A program made the translations under genes and the position numbers. A DNA stretch of 64,000 nt, from contig NSIM01000002.1 in assembly GCA_002737705.1 (NCBI GenBank), positions 62,001 through 126,000 on the forward strand. The letters are read 5' to 3'. Source of the DNA: Flavobacteriales bacterium (GTDB lineage: Bacteria; Bacteroidota; Bacteroidia; NS11-12g; UBA955). This document shows, piece after piece, positions 8,921 through 17,293 of this stretch; positions within the stretch are counted from its first letter, which is position 1; every line of letters begins with the position of its first letter. Under the pieces are notes generated by a model, which saw only the letters and a list, made by a program, of their open reading frames with translations, searched no databases and had not been told where the DNA came from.

Positions 8921-10621
8921 TTATCTTAATGACGCTGCGACTTTGAATCCAATTTTCATACCATCAAGGGCAGCACTCATTATTCCTCCAGCAAAGCCAG
9001 CCCCCTCTCCACAAGGATATAAATTTCGAATCTCGATGTGTTGAAATGTTTCAGCATTTCGGGGTATACGCACCGGGCTGCTGCTCCGACTTTCAACACC
9101 CACCAATACAGCATCATTGGTTCGGAAGGCCGGCATCTTTTTTCCCAATACAATTAATGCCTCCCGAATGCGTTTGTGGACTTCCATCGGTAGCACTTCT
9201 ACAATTTGGCTGCTAACAAGCCCAACAGGGTAAGAATTGACGGGTAGGTCAGCACTCATTTTACCTTGCATAAAATCTTCAAGGCGCTGGGCCGGTGCAC
9301 TAAGACTTCCCGAAACAGCAAATGCCTTTTGTTCCCAAAATTGCTGAAATCGCAATCCACGCAGTGCCTTGGATGCAATAAAAGGTTGGAAATCTACATC
9401 GTCAACGCCCACCACAAAACCACTATTTGCAAACTTCCCATTTCGTTTTGATGGACTCCAGCCATTGACAACAATTTCTCCATGGGCTGTGGCTGCGGGT
9501 GCAATGATGCCTCCAGGACACATGCAAAAAGAAAAAACGCCCCTTCCAGAAATTTGTTCGACCAAAGAGTAAGAACTCGGTGGCAAAAAATCACCCCGTG
9601 AATCACATTTGTATTGTATCTTGTCGATGCAAGCTTGGGGGTGTTCTATACGCAACCCCAAAGCAAAGGGTTTGGCTTCAATTGCAATTTGCTCTTGCTG
9701 TAACAATTCAAAAATATCTCTGGCAGAATGGCCTGTTGCAAGAACAACCCGCTCTACCTTTTCTTTATCTCCATTATTCAGCAACAAGGCTCCAATAGCG
9801 TGTCCTTGTTTAACAAAACCATCCACACGGGTACTAAATCGTATCTCTCCCCCACATTGCAGAATGGTTTCTCTCAAAGCCGCAACCAACTGGGGCAATT
9901 TGTTGGTCCCGATATGCGGATGGGAATCATATAATATAGAATGGGGTGCCCCATGGTCGACCAAGCACTGCAATACCTTTTGCACCGGACCACGCTTCTT
10001 ACTTCGTGTATAGAGTTTGCCATCGGAATAAGTACCTGCACCTCCCTCTCCAAAACAATAATTAGATTCGGGATGGACGATTTTTTCTTTGATCATGATT
10101 GCCAAATCTCGGCGGCGGTCTTGCACAGACTTCCCACGTTCGAGAACAATGGGCTTGTAACCAAGTTCTATAAGCGCCAATGCGCAGAACAATCCGGCAG
10201 GGCCAGCACCGATAATATGAACGGGTTGTGCATATGAGACAGACTGCAAGAGAAACCCCTTTTGAAACACCGGTATTTCTCCAAAATCATACACATCGGC
10301 CGTTATCATAAAAATGGGTAATCTCCCCCTTGCATCCAGCGATTTTTTGAGCCATACCACCTGCGGTAGATTGGTTTTTGTCGGAGTTTCTGCCGCCGGA
10401 GTTTTAATTGCAGAATTGGGGTTTTCAGAATGGTCGACTGTTGATTCTTGGGTGGTTTGGGAAGACACAATACCCGAAATTCCTGATGTGAATCGAGGCC
10501 CTCCCATTGCATAGGATGACAACCCGACAGAAAAACCCGCCTGTGCTAAAAACTTATGATTGACCCAATTTTCATCTGCTGCCTCTTCTGGCGAAAATTT
10601 TAACTGAAATTGTTTGGGCAT
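8921..10621 (-). CDS. NAD(P)/FAD-dependent oxidoreductase
   Basis: A 566-aa flavoprotein. A dinucleotide-binding motif VHIIGAGPAGLFCALALIEL begins near residue 133 and a second flavin signature near the C-terminus reads LYPCGEGAGFAGGIMSAALD. It also has NYCFGEGGAGTYSDGKLYTR, typical of the COG2509-like FAD-dependent dehydrogenases found in many bacteria. The first ~130 residues form a separate N-terminal domain with a low-complexity linker. Substrate is unknown; it is probably cytoplasmic. It is divergent from trpS, and its ATG follows a -7 box (TAGTTTTG) by exactly four bases. Confidence 0.85.
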   Translation of the reverse strand: MPKQFQLKFSPEEAADENWVNHKFLAQAGFSVGLSSYAMGGPRFTSGISGIVSSQTTQESTVDHSENPNSAIKTPAAETPTKTNLPQVVWLKKSLDARGRLPIFMITADVYDFGEIPVFQKGFLLQSVSYAQPVHIIGAGPAGLFCALALIELGYKPIVLERGKSVQDRRRDLAIMIKEKIVHPESNYCFGEGGAGTYSDGKLYTRSKKRGPVQKVLQCLVDHGAPHSILYDSHPHIGTNKLPQLVAALRETILQCGGEIRFSTRVDGFVKQGHAIGALLLNNGDKEKVERVVLATGHSARDIFELLQQEQIAIEAKPFALGLRIEHPQACIDKIQYKCDSRGDFLPPSSYSLVEQISGRGVFSFCMCPGGIIAPAATAHGEIVVNGWSPSKRNGKFANSGFVVGVDDVDFQPFIASKALRGLRFQQFWEQKAFAVSGSLSAPAQRLEDFMQGKMSADLPVNSYPVGLVSSQIVEVLPMEVHKRIREALIVLGKKMPAFRTNDAVLVGVESRSSSPVRIPRNAETFQHIEIRNLYPCGEGAGFAGGIMSAALDGMKIGFKVAASLR

Positions 10622-10625
10622 TGCA

Positions 10626-10633
10626 CAAAACTA
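10626..10633 (-). promoter_or_regulatory. -7 box TAGTTTTG, 4 bases from start
   Basis: Exact TAnnTTTG on the minus strand, separated by TGCA from the ATG of the FAD oxidoreductase. Initiation would fall on or next to the start codon. Confidence 0.6.
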
Positions 10634-10640
10634 CAGCAAC

Positions 10641-10706
10641 TTTAACTGCTGGTGGTGATTTTAATACCGCAAGTTTTACTGCTGTGAGTGATTTTACGTT
10701 TGCAAG
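10641..10706. repeat. 33-bp imperfect tandem repeat between divergent promoters
   Basis: Two 33-base units (10641-10673, 10674-10706) share 24 positions; both contain ACTGCTG, GTGATTTTA and end GCAAG. They fill the space between the predicted -7 boxes of the divergent FAD oxidoreductase and trpS genes, so they may carry paired regulator sites or simply a decayed duplication. Confidence 0.7.
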
Positions 10707-10708
10707 TG

Positions 10709-10716
10709 TATTTTCG
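10709..10716 (+). promoter_or_regulatory. -7-like box TATTTTCG, 4 bases from trpS start
   Basis: TAnnTTTG with one substitution, then CAGT and ATG. The same 15-base string TATTTTCGCAGTATG recurs before the glycosyltransferase at 23398. An exact box TACGTTTG also lies upstream at 10695-10702 and could be an alternative. Confidence 0.45.
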
Positions 10717-10720
10717 CAGT

Positions 10721-11719
10721 ATGAAAGAAGTAGTTGTTAGCGGCATCCGTTCTACAGGGAAATTACATTTGGGCAACTATTTTGGAGCTGTTAAGAATTT
10801 TTTGCAATTGCAAGAAGATTTCGATTCGTATTTCTTTATTGCCGATTACCACTCTCTCACTACCCACCCCAACCCTACTGATTTACAAGGAAGTGGCAAA
10901 CGTGTATTGGCCGAATATATCGCTTTGGGGTTGGATCCAGAAAAATGCAGTATTTACTTTCAAAGTGATGTACCCGAAACTGCAGAGCTTTACCTTTTTT
11001 TAACAATGAATGCCTATTTGGGAGAATTAGAACGGGTTGCCTCATTCAAAGAAAAGGCAAGAACCCAGCCCAATAATATCAATGCCGGACTGCTAAATTA
11101 TCCTATCTTAATGGCTGCCGATATTTTGCTACACAAGGGGGTTAAAGTTCCGGTTGGCAAAGACCAAGCCCAACATTTAGAAATGGCCCGTACATTTGCG
11201 AACCGTTTCAATCGCTTATACAATTGCAATTATTTTCCGGAGCCCCAGGCATTCTCGTTCGATGGTATACTCATCAAAGTACCCGGACTTTCGGGAGCGG
11301 GTAAAATGAGCAAGAGTACTGGAGACGCAGACGCCATTTATTTGGATGATGAAGCCACCCATTTGGAGAAAAAAATCATGCGTGCCGTGAGCGATAGTGG
11401 GGCAATGGGTATGAATACCCCAAAAAGCCAGGCTGTGCAAAACCTATTTGATTTGATGGCATTGGTGTGTGATCCAGATGTAATTCTACAATTCGACAAT
11501 GACCACAAGGCAGGAACCATTCGCTATGGCGACCTAAAAAAACAATTGGCAGCCGACATGGAAATTTTTATTGCCCCCTTGCGAGACAAAATTCAAACTA
11601 TACTGGCCAATGAAAAACACTTGAACGAAATTGCAAAATACGGCGCCGAAAAAGCACGGATTAGTGCACAAAAAACCTTGCGAGAGGTTCGTGAAATAAT
11701 TGGTTTTCGCACAAATTAA
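10721..11719 (+). CDS. trpS: Tryptophan-tRNA ligase
   Basis: A class I aminoacyl-tRNA synthetase of 332 aa, usual length for bacterial TrpRS. The HIGH-type motif reads GKLHLGNYFGA near residue 15 and the KMSKS loop is intact (GAGKMSKSTGD) near residue 195. It charges tRNA-Trp with tryptophan using ATP in the cytoplasm. The ORF track starts 11 codons earlier; MKEVVVSGIRSTGKLHLGN is the normal family start. It is followed after 15 bases by a glycosyltransferase, probably co-transcribed. No T-box or trp leader is visible. Confidence 0.97.
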   Translation: MKEVVVSGIRSTGKLHLGNYFGAVKNFLQLQEDFDSYFFIADYHSLTTHPNPTDLQGSGKRVLAEYIALGLDPEKCSIYFQSDVPETAELYLFLTMNAYLGELERVASFKEKARTQPNNINAGLLNYPILMAADILLHKGVKVPVGKDQAQHLEMARTFANRFNRLYNCNYFPEPQAFSFDGILIKVPGLSGAGKMSKSTGDADAIYLDDEATHLEKKIMRAVSDSGAMGMNTPKSQAVQNLFDLMALVCDPDVILQFDNDHKAGTIRYGDLKKQLAADMEIFIAPLRDKIQTILANEKHLNEIAKYGAEKARISAQKTLREVREIIGFRTN

Positions 11720-11734
11720 AGATACATTGCACCC

Positions 11735-12688
11735 ATGCTCAACGTTTCCTTGGTAATACCGCTCTTCAATGAGGCAGAATCTTTGCCCGAATTACACGCA
11801 TGGATTGTCCGTGTTTGCAAAGAAGCGCGTATTTCTTATGAAATTTTATTGCTTGACGATGGAAGTACCGATAACTCTTGGGATGTAATTCAATCCCTAA
11901 AAAAACAAGACAGCGCGGTCAGGGGTTTTCGATTTCGCAGCAATTACGGAAAAAGCGCAGCCTTGAATGTTGGCTTTGCTGAATCTCGTGGCGAAGTTGT
12001 GATCACAATGGATGCCGATTTGCAAGATTCACCAGACGAAATACCTTCCCTTCGCAGCATGATCATGGATGAGAATTATCAGGTTGTGAGTGGTTGGAAA
12101 AAAAAGCGTTACGATCCATTGACCAAAACAATCCCCACCAAATTGTTTAATTGGGCCACCCGAAAAATAAGCCATTTGTCGCTGCACGATTTCAATTGTG
12201 GACTCAAAGCCTACCATTGCGAAGTTGTCAAAAATATTGAAGTGTATGGAGAAATGCACCGCTATATCCCTGTTATTGCCAACTGGGAAGGATTTACCCG
12301 TATTGGGGAAAAAGTAGTTGCACACAGTGCCCGAAAATATGGGTCCACCAAATTTGGAATGAGCCGATTTGTAAATGGTTTTTTGGATTTGCTGAGCCTG
12401 TTTTTTATGTCAAAATTTGGCAAAAAGCCGATGCATTTTTTTGGATTGATGGGATCATTCAATTTTTTAATCGGCGCCATAATGGCATGCTGGATCACCA
12501 CAGAAAAACTCATCTGTGTTGTAAAAAATGTTAAAGCACCCCTGGTTACAGATTCTCCAATTTTTTATGTTGGTTTGGTTGCGATGATCATCGGGACACA
12601 ACTTTTTCTAGCCGGTTTTATCGGCGAATTGGTGAGTCGATCTAGCCCCGAACGAAACAACTACAATATCAAGGAAAAGACCGATTAA
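11735..12688 (+). CDS. Family 2 glycosyltransferase, polyprenyl-phosphate type
   Basis: A 317-aa GT-A glycosyltransferase: VSLVIPLFNEAESLPEL at the N-terminus, LLLDDGSTDNSW, and the metal-binding DADLQDSPDE near residue 92. Two hydrophobic spans close the protein (FFGLMGSFNFLIGAIMACW and IFYVGLVAMIIGTQLFLAGF). This arrangement is that of dolichyl/undecaprenyl-phosphate sugar transferases such as DPM1 and GtrB, acting at the inner face of the cytoplasmic membrane to make a lipid-linked sugar. It overlaps the next glycosyltransferase by one base (TAATG), so the two are translationally coupled. Confidence 0.88.
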   Translation: MLNVSLVIPLFNEAESLPELHAWIVRVCKEARISYEILLLDDGSTDNSWDVIQSLKKQDSAVRGFRFRSNYGKSAALNVGFAESRGEVVITMDADLQDSPDEIPSLRSMIMDENYQVVSGWKKKRYDPLTKTIPTKLFNWATRKISHLSLHDFNCGLKAYHCEVVKNIEVYGEMHRYIPVIANWEGFTRIGEKVVAHSARKYGSTKFGMSRFVNGFLDLLSLFFMSKFGKKPMHFFGLMGSFNFLIGAIMACWITTEKLICVVKNVKAPLVTDSPIFYVGLVAMIIGTQLFLAGFIGELVSRSSPERNNYNIKEKTD

Positions 12689-13836
12689 TGAAATTTCAGG
12701 GCAAACACATCGTGATCGTTGGCCCTGCCTATCCTCTCCGAGGCGGATTGGCAAGCTATAACGAACGCCTGGCCCGCGAATTGATGCACAACAACCGGGT
12801 TACTTTACTCACTTTTTCAATGCAATATCCAAAATTTCTCTTCCCCGGAGAATCGCAGTTGAGTGCCGATACAAAACCCGAAGATTTAACCATTGACGTA
12901 GCCCTGAATTCGATATATCCCCTCAATTGGATCTGTATGGGATTAAAATACAAACGATTGAAACCCGATGTGGTGATCTTTCGGTATTGGATGCCCTTTT
13001 TTGGCCCTTGTTTTGGCACGCTCGCCCGTATTATCAAGGGCAATAAGCACACGCGAATCATTGCCATCACAGACAATATTATTCCGCACGAACCCCGATT
13101 TTTTGACAAGATTTTTTCGCGGTATTTCTTGTCTGTTTTGGATGGCGCCCTGGCCATGAGCAAAAAAGTGTTGGACGACCTACACCATTTTCCCCTCAGA
13201 AAACCTGTATCAAAAATGGTCTGCCATGCACACCCATTATACGACAATTTTGGCAGTGCTGTAAACAGAATTGAAGCTTGTTCTAAATTGCAATTGGACG
13301 CGACTAAGCGGTATGTCTTATTTTTTGGCTTTATCAGGCAGTATAAGGGCTTGGATTTGATGTTGGAGGCGATGGCCTTATTGCCCAAATCTTTGGATGA
13401 TTTGGTATTAATCGTAGCCGGAGAATTTTATGAAGACAGTGCACCTTACCTCTCCATTATTTCAGAAAAAAAATTGCAATCCCGTGTAGCACTTCGAACG
13501 CATTTTATTCCCAATTCGGAGGTAAAATTGTACTTCTCTGTTGCAGACTTGGTAGCACAACCCTACCGCAATGCAACGCAAAGTGGCGTATCACAAATTG
13601 CCTATCATTTTGAACTTCCGATGATTATTACAAATGTTGGCGGATTGTCGGAACTTGTTCCGCATGGAGAAGCAGGTTTGGTTTGCGAAGCCCATGCAGA
13701 AGGATTGTCGTCGGCACTCATTGAAATATACAAACCCGGATTATTAACTCATATCCGCTCCCAATTGGTCACCCTCAAAAAACAATTCTCTTGGGTTTCC
13801 CTTGGCAATGCATTGGGGTCTATTTCGGACGAGTAA
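12688..13836 (+). CDS. Family 4 glycosyltransferase
   Basis: A 382-aa GT-B glycosyltransferase. The N-terminal half opens with HIVIVGPAYPLRGGLASYNERLA, the glycine-rich acceptor loop of GT4 enzymes. The C-terminal half begins around YVLFFGFIRQYKGLDLMLEA and includes the E-x7-E-like region QSGVSQIAYHFELPMIITNVGGLSELV that binds the nucleotide sugar. It probably adds a sugar to a surface polysaccharide or glycolipid. The start codon overlaps the preceding stop, so it is coupled to the GT2 gene. Acceptor and donor are unknown. Confidence 0.87.
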   Translation: MKFQGKHIVIVGPAYPLRGGLASYNERLARELMHNNRVTLLTFSMQYPKFLFPGESQLSADTKPEDLTIDVALNSIYPLNWICMGLKYKRLKPDVVIFRYWMPFFGPCFGTLARIIKGNKHTRIIAITDNIIPHEPRFFDKIFSRYFLSVLDGALAMSKKVLDDLHHFPLRKPVSKMVCHAHPLYDNFGSAVNRIEACSKLQLDATKRYVLFFGFIRQYKGLDLMLEAMALLPKSLDDLVLIVAGEFYEDSAPYLSIISEKKLQSRVALRTHFIPNSEVKLYFSVADLVAQPYRNATQSGVSQIAYHFELPMIITNVGGLSELVPHGEAGLVCEAHAEGLSSALIEIYKPGLLTHIRSQLVTLKKQFSWVSLGNALGSISDE

Positions 13837-14012
13837 ACACCCACCATTGCAATGGATTTGGCTATGGGTTGTTTTTTGACCGCAGCAAGGCATCAGCAAG
13901 GTCCACGGCAATTCTGCAGCAAGTCCGCAGCAAGGGCTTCATGATTCCCAAAATATTCGACAATCACCACCTTGTTGGATACAATCAAAAACCTATCTTT
14001 GTCATCTTTTAC

Positions 14013-14100
14013 AGAGAGGTGTCCGAGTGGTTGAAGGAGCCCGCTTGGAAAGCGTGTATATGCCAAAAGTGTATCGAGGGTTCGAATCCCTTCCTCTCTG
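14013..14100 (+). tRNA. tRNA-Ser (anticodon GGA)
   Basis: An 88-base class II tRNA with acceptor arms AGAGAGG/CCTCTCT, discriminator G, anticodon loop TTGGAAA (GGA), a long variable arm and the T arm GGGTTCGAATCCC. The 3' CCA is not encoded. It reads TCC/TCT codons. Confidence 0.95.
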
Positions 14101-14577
14101 CAACAAACCCTATTTTTACCCCTTTTTACCCCGAATCCTAGCGAATTTGGGGTTTTTTATGCCTTTTTGGGCCTAAAATCCACTTATTTGCTCCTACGCG
14201 AGGTGAGTGATTCGGTGGACCAAAATCCAAATCGAAAAAAGTCCACCTAGGGATCTGTATGTTGTTGAAAGATTGGTGATTACGTCAAAGAAATTTCTTG
14301 GATTACGCCCTAAAAAAACGTAACTTTATGAAAGATTTTTCACCCCAAATGACACCCACTTTCGGCATTCTATTCTATGTCAAAAAAACCAAAGTTTTAA
14401 CCAATGGCCTCTAATTGTATGTCAAGAATTGCAAATGTTATGGATCAATTATTTATGCCTGAAAACTCCGTAGAGATAAAATTAAAATGATAAATGAAGA
14501 ATAGGCAGCAACATATGCAAAAAAGACAAACTTGAAAAGAAAATGCAAAACAGATAAACTGTCATACAATTGGGATA
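14101..14577. other. 477-bp region downstream of tRNA-Ser, no gene seen
   Basis: Directly after the tRNA, an imperfect hairpin (CCCCGAAT...AATTTGGGG followed by TTTTTT) may terminate the tRNA transcript. The rest has no open frame of useful length and no copy of the tRNA 3' end that would mark an integrated element. tRNA-Ser genes are common integration targets, so an old deleted island is possible but not shown. Confidence 0.4.
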
Positions 14578-14913
14578 TTAAACCTTACCCGTTGCGATGA
14601 AAATACACAAAAGCAAGAAAATTAGCGATGGCAAGCGTTTCACCATAGGACGTTTGACTTTGAAATGGAAAAATTGGGCCGCTAACATAAATCCACCCAT
14701 CAGAAAAGCTGAGTTTTGGACCAATTCGGGGTGCCATGCCCCTGCCATGAGCAATGTAGCCAATGCGATTTTTGAAGCCCCCACAAAATTGCGTGTTGTA
14801 TCGCCCAAGCCAAACAATTTAAATTCGGCGAGTACATTCTGAAATCTGAAAATCCAAACGTAAATGACCGATAAGCCAACCGTGAATTGAGCTATAATAA
14901 TTAAATTTTTCAT
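14578..14913 (-). CDS. DoxX-like membrane protein
   Basis: A 111-aa protein with four hydrophobic segments: LIIIAQFTVGLSVIYVWIF, ASKIALATLLMAGAW, SAFLMGGFMLAAQFFHF and LPSLIFLLLCIFIATGKV. Length and topology match the DoxX/DoxX-like family of small inner-membrane proteins, whose function is mostly undefined, with links to redox stress. It is monocistronic, with an A-rich leader before the ATG. The assignment rests on topology and a few residues, so it is tentative. Confidence 0.7.
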   Translation of the reverse strand: MKNLIIIAQFTVGLSVIYVWIFRFQNVLAEFKLFGLGDTTRNFVGASKIALATLLMAGAWHPELVQNSAFLMGGFMLAAQFFHFKVKRPMVKRLPSLIFLLLCIFIATGKV

Positions 14914-15069
14914 ATTTTTTTAGGGGATTTGAAATGATGTGATTGTTTGATTTTACTGCTCGGTGAAATTAGTTAATTAAATCATTTGTTTCACCATTTT
15001 AATTTTACACAATGGTTTTGGTACATAATTCAATAAATTCGAAGGGCGTACGAATGGCTTACTATCAAT

Positions 15070-16011
15070 ATGGAATATCTAACCCAATGCCCGGCCTGCA
15101 ATTCAACAGAGTTTGTTTCATTCATACAAACCAAAGCCATGATGCACCCTGCATTGGATACAGAATACAATTTTGATCTCTGCAACGCTTGCGGATTGGT
15201 TTTTTTGAATCCCAGGGCAAACGAATCTGACTTGTATCAATTCTATACCGGCAGTTACCTCCCCTATCGGATTGAAGAGGCTTGGGGTAAGTACGCATCA
15301 TTTGTAAAAAAAGACCAATACAACATCGACTTGGCGCGTGTAAAACGGTTAAAGCAGCATCATGAATTAACCGATAAAAGCAGGGTTTTGGACGTGGGCT
15401 GTGGAAAGCCTACATTTTTGGCCTGCCTTCGCAAAATATCTGATGCGCATTTGATGGGATTGGATTTTAGCGATGAAGGATGGATTCATAACACCCAAAC
15501 ATTCACCCGCATTGATTTGAGTAAGGGTGAAATTGCCGATTTAATACAAGAACCTGCTGTAGATGTGATTACCATGTGGCACTATTTAGAGCACGATTAC
15601 AACCCGCAAGAACACCTGAGGCAGCTTTTGAAGATCGCTCATCCCAAAACCAAACTGATTGTGGAAGTACCCAATTTCGACAGTTTCACCCGCCGAAAAT
15701 TTGGAAAACACTGGTCTGGCTATCATACGCCCCGGCACACTGCATTGTACTCACCCACCAATATCGCTTTGATGTTGAAGAACAGCGGCTGGCGTGTAGA
15801 AACTTTGTTAACGCATGGTACACTGCACCCCTACACACTGCATTGGATGAGTAAAATGGAGCAACAACAAATAGATTGGACCGCTTCAATGGAAGGTCGC
15901 TTTGTAAAATTCGTCATGGGCATGACCTTGAACTGGCCGCTTTACAAACTACAAAAATTGAAATCTATGGGATTCATGACCGTTGTAGCCAAGCCCATGG
16001 CCATCGAATGA
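15070..16011 (+). CDS. Class I SAM-dependent methyltransferase with zinc ribbon
   Basis: The 313-aa protein starts with a four-cysteine zinc ribbon (CPACNS at residue 8 and LCNACGLVFLNPR about 30 residues later), followed by a Rossmann-type methyltransferase domain. The SAM motif is VLDVGCGKPTFLACL, with MGLDFS, DVITMWHYLEH and the post-motif LIVEVPNFDSF. Proteins of this layout methylate sugars or polyketide/glycolipid intermediates, often in surface glycan loci, and two glycosyltransferases lie about 1.2 kb upstream. The precise substrate is unknown. It converges on the CrtA-like gene with 6 bases between stop codons and no obvious terminator. Confidence 0.85.
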   Translation: MEYLTQCPACNSTEFVSFIQTKAMMHPALDTEYNFDLCNACGLVFLNPRANESDLYQFYTGSYLPYRIEEAWGKYASFVKKDQYNIDLARVKRLKQHHELTDKSRVLDVGCGKPTFLACLRKISDAHLMGLDFSDEGWIHNTQTFTRIDLSKGEIADLIQEPAVDVITMWHYLEHDYNPQEHLRQLLKIAHPKTKLIVEVPNFDSFTRRKFGKHWSGYHTPRHTALYSPTNIALMLKNSGWRVETLLTHGTLHPYTLHWMSKMEQQQIDWTASMEGRFVKFVMGMTLNWPLYKLQKLKSMGFMTVVAKPMAIE

Positions 16012-16017
16012 GATTTC

Positions 16018-16737
16018 CTAGGCAGGTTGTAAGTACTTGTTGAGTGGATTGCTTCCACCCCATGCACCGGTAGATTTGTAGGGTTGAAATCTTGCAAACA
16101 TCTCTTCTTTATACCAATCAATTTGATGGGTTCGTTTGATGGCTTCTTTGTGTTCAGGACTATTGTAGGCGAAGTTCTTGAGCGCCTCTAAACTCTCCCA
16201 AATACTAAAAGTGGCCATTTGAACCAAGGGAGCCTCTCCGATTCCTTTGGTGTAAATCAATCCGGGGCAACCCTTTTGAATGGGTCGTTGCGATGTGGGC
16301 ACATACCGCCAAAACGCAAGCAGTTTGCTTGGTTTGATTGTAGCGCGGGTAATTACGGCGATAAGGCCGTTGTTTTGATCTATGTCTGTCGACTGCACAA
16401 AAGGATTCTTGCCAGACCAAAGTCCTTTGGTGTTGATGGGCTTCATAAAAACGGTCCAATGCTCAGCAGAATTGGCTTTGTATTGTGAGAAAATGGAGGC
16501 CTTTTCAAAAAAATCCTCAGCCGATTGTTCATCGTCCCACACCCCCAACATGGCATACACTCCCCAATCTGGGAAAGGACTAAAGCCCAGATCTCTCCCA
16601 CTGCCCATGAGTTTATAAAATTGCAGCCCTTTGATTGTAACCATTTCGGTGTGGGCAAATTGCATTTGACTGAAGGCCCAAACCTTGGTACGTAAGTTTG
16701 TAAATCGAAAGAGTGTGAGGGTTGAAATTGAATTCAT
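16018..16737 (-). CDS. CrtA/spheroidene monooxygenase-like protein
   Basis: A 239-aa protein from MNSISTLTLFRF, the length of CrtA. Features shared with spheroidene monooxygenase are GLQFYKLMGSGRDLGFSPFPD, YAMLGVWDDEQSAEDFF, TRATIKPSKLLAFWRYVP, LIYTKGIGEAPLVQMATFSI and the C-terminal EEMFARFQPY. CrtA is a haem-dependent ketolase of acyclic carotenoids. No crtB, crtI, crtZ or crtY is in the window, so the substrate may differ. An intact promoter (TTG-N21-TAAATTTG) lies upstream, giving a leader of about 20 bases. The ORF-track start adds 16 residues that overlap this promoter. Confidence 0.75.
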   Translation of the reverse strand: MNSISTLTLFRFTNLRTKVWAFSQMQFAHTEMVTIKGLQFYKLMGSGRDLGFSPFPDWGVYAMLGVWDDEQSAEDFFEKASIFSQYKANSAEHWTVFMKPINTKGLWSGKNPFVQSTDIDQNNGLIAVITRATIKPSKLLAFWRYVPTSQRPIQKGCPGLIYTKGIGEAPLVQMATFSIWESLEALKNFAYNSPEHKEAIKRTHQIDWYKEEMFARFQPYKSTGAWGGSNPLNKYLQPA

Positions 16738-16763
16738 TGTGTTTGATGTTTGACAAAGCAGCA

Positions 16764-16795
16764 CAAATTTACTCTTGATTTTCAAAAGCTTTCAA
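16764..16795 (-). promoter_or_regulatory. Promoter of CrtA-like gene
   Basis: On the minus strand TTG (16795-16793), a 21-base spacer and the exact -7 box TAAATTTG (16771-16764). Spacing fits the Bacteroidetes pattern. The box overlaps the terminal TAA of the interrupted small secreted ORF upstream, so the CrtA-like gene has its own promoter. Confidence 0.6.
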
Positions 16796-17017
16796 TGTTT
16801 TCAATAATGAATCGTGGGTTACAGATAATGAGTCGATGCCTTCCTTACCAAAAACTGGGTAAAATCCGGGAAATCGCTACAGGGGCAGTACGTAAAAAAT
16901 ATCGAATCGTTGTCGTTTCCAGTCTGGGACAGCTTTTACTGTTGGAACCTGGGCATTCGCTATCAAAGAGAAAAGAAAGGCTAAAGGAACTAAACTACTC
17001 ATTAATATTTTGTTCAT
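16769..17017 (-). pseudogene. Small secreted protein interrupted by an in-frame TAG
   Basis: Not in the ORF track. An ATG at 17017 opens a clear signal peptide, MNKILMSSLVPLAFLFSL then IANAQ, followed by VPTVKAVPDWKRQRFDIFY. A TAG at 16877-16879 ends it at 46 aa. The same frame stays open beyond the TAG for 35 further codons with protein-like content (PVFGKEGIDSLSVTHDSLLK) to a TAA at 16769. Either it is a nonsense-mutated gene of about 82 codons, a sequencing error, or a genuine 46-aa peptide. I recognise no family. Confidence 0.5.
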
Positions 17018-17053
17018 ATCAATGTTTTTAACATGTGCCAAATATGACTTATA

Positions 17054-17239
17054 TCAATGGTGTGCGATAGCAAATCCCTCTTGTCTGCCATAGCCATTAA
17101 AAACGAACTTCAAGGCAATACAGCCAATGCAATGACGCTGAGAGGACTGTTCAACTTTTGACTGCGTCAGCGCATCGTGGACTAAATTAGCAAAAAACCA
17201 AGTTGGTATTACGAACATGAAAAAGACAAAAGAAATCAT
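17054..17239 (-). CDS. Possible small membrane protein, unrecognised
   Basis: A 61-aa open frame with an N-terminal hydrophobic segment (SFVFFMFVIPTWFFANLV) and a CxxC (RHCIGC). It lies 54 bases after the DCC-family gene on the same strand and could be co-transcribed. No family is recognised and the frame may be fortuitous. Confidence 0.25.
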   Translation of the reverse strand: MISFVFFMFVIPTWFFANLVHDALTQSKVEQSSQRHCIGCIALKFVFNGYGRQEGFAIAHH

Positions 17240-17293
17240 TGATTATTTAAAGTGTACATAAAATTAAGGGTATACCCTTGCTGCGTTTTTACG

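Noticed and set aside
12756-13388. 210-aa minus-strand ORF
   Set aside because: It lies wholly inside the family 4 glycosyltransferase on the other strand and has no family features.
13880-13936. Repeated AGCAAG words downstream of the family 4 glycosyltransferase
   Set aside because: Four short, irregularly spaced words; probably simple low-complexity sequence.
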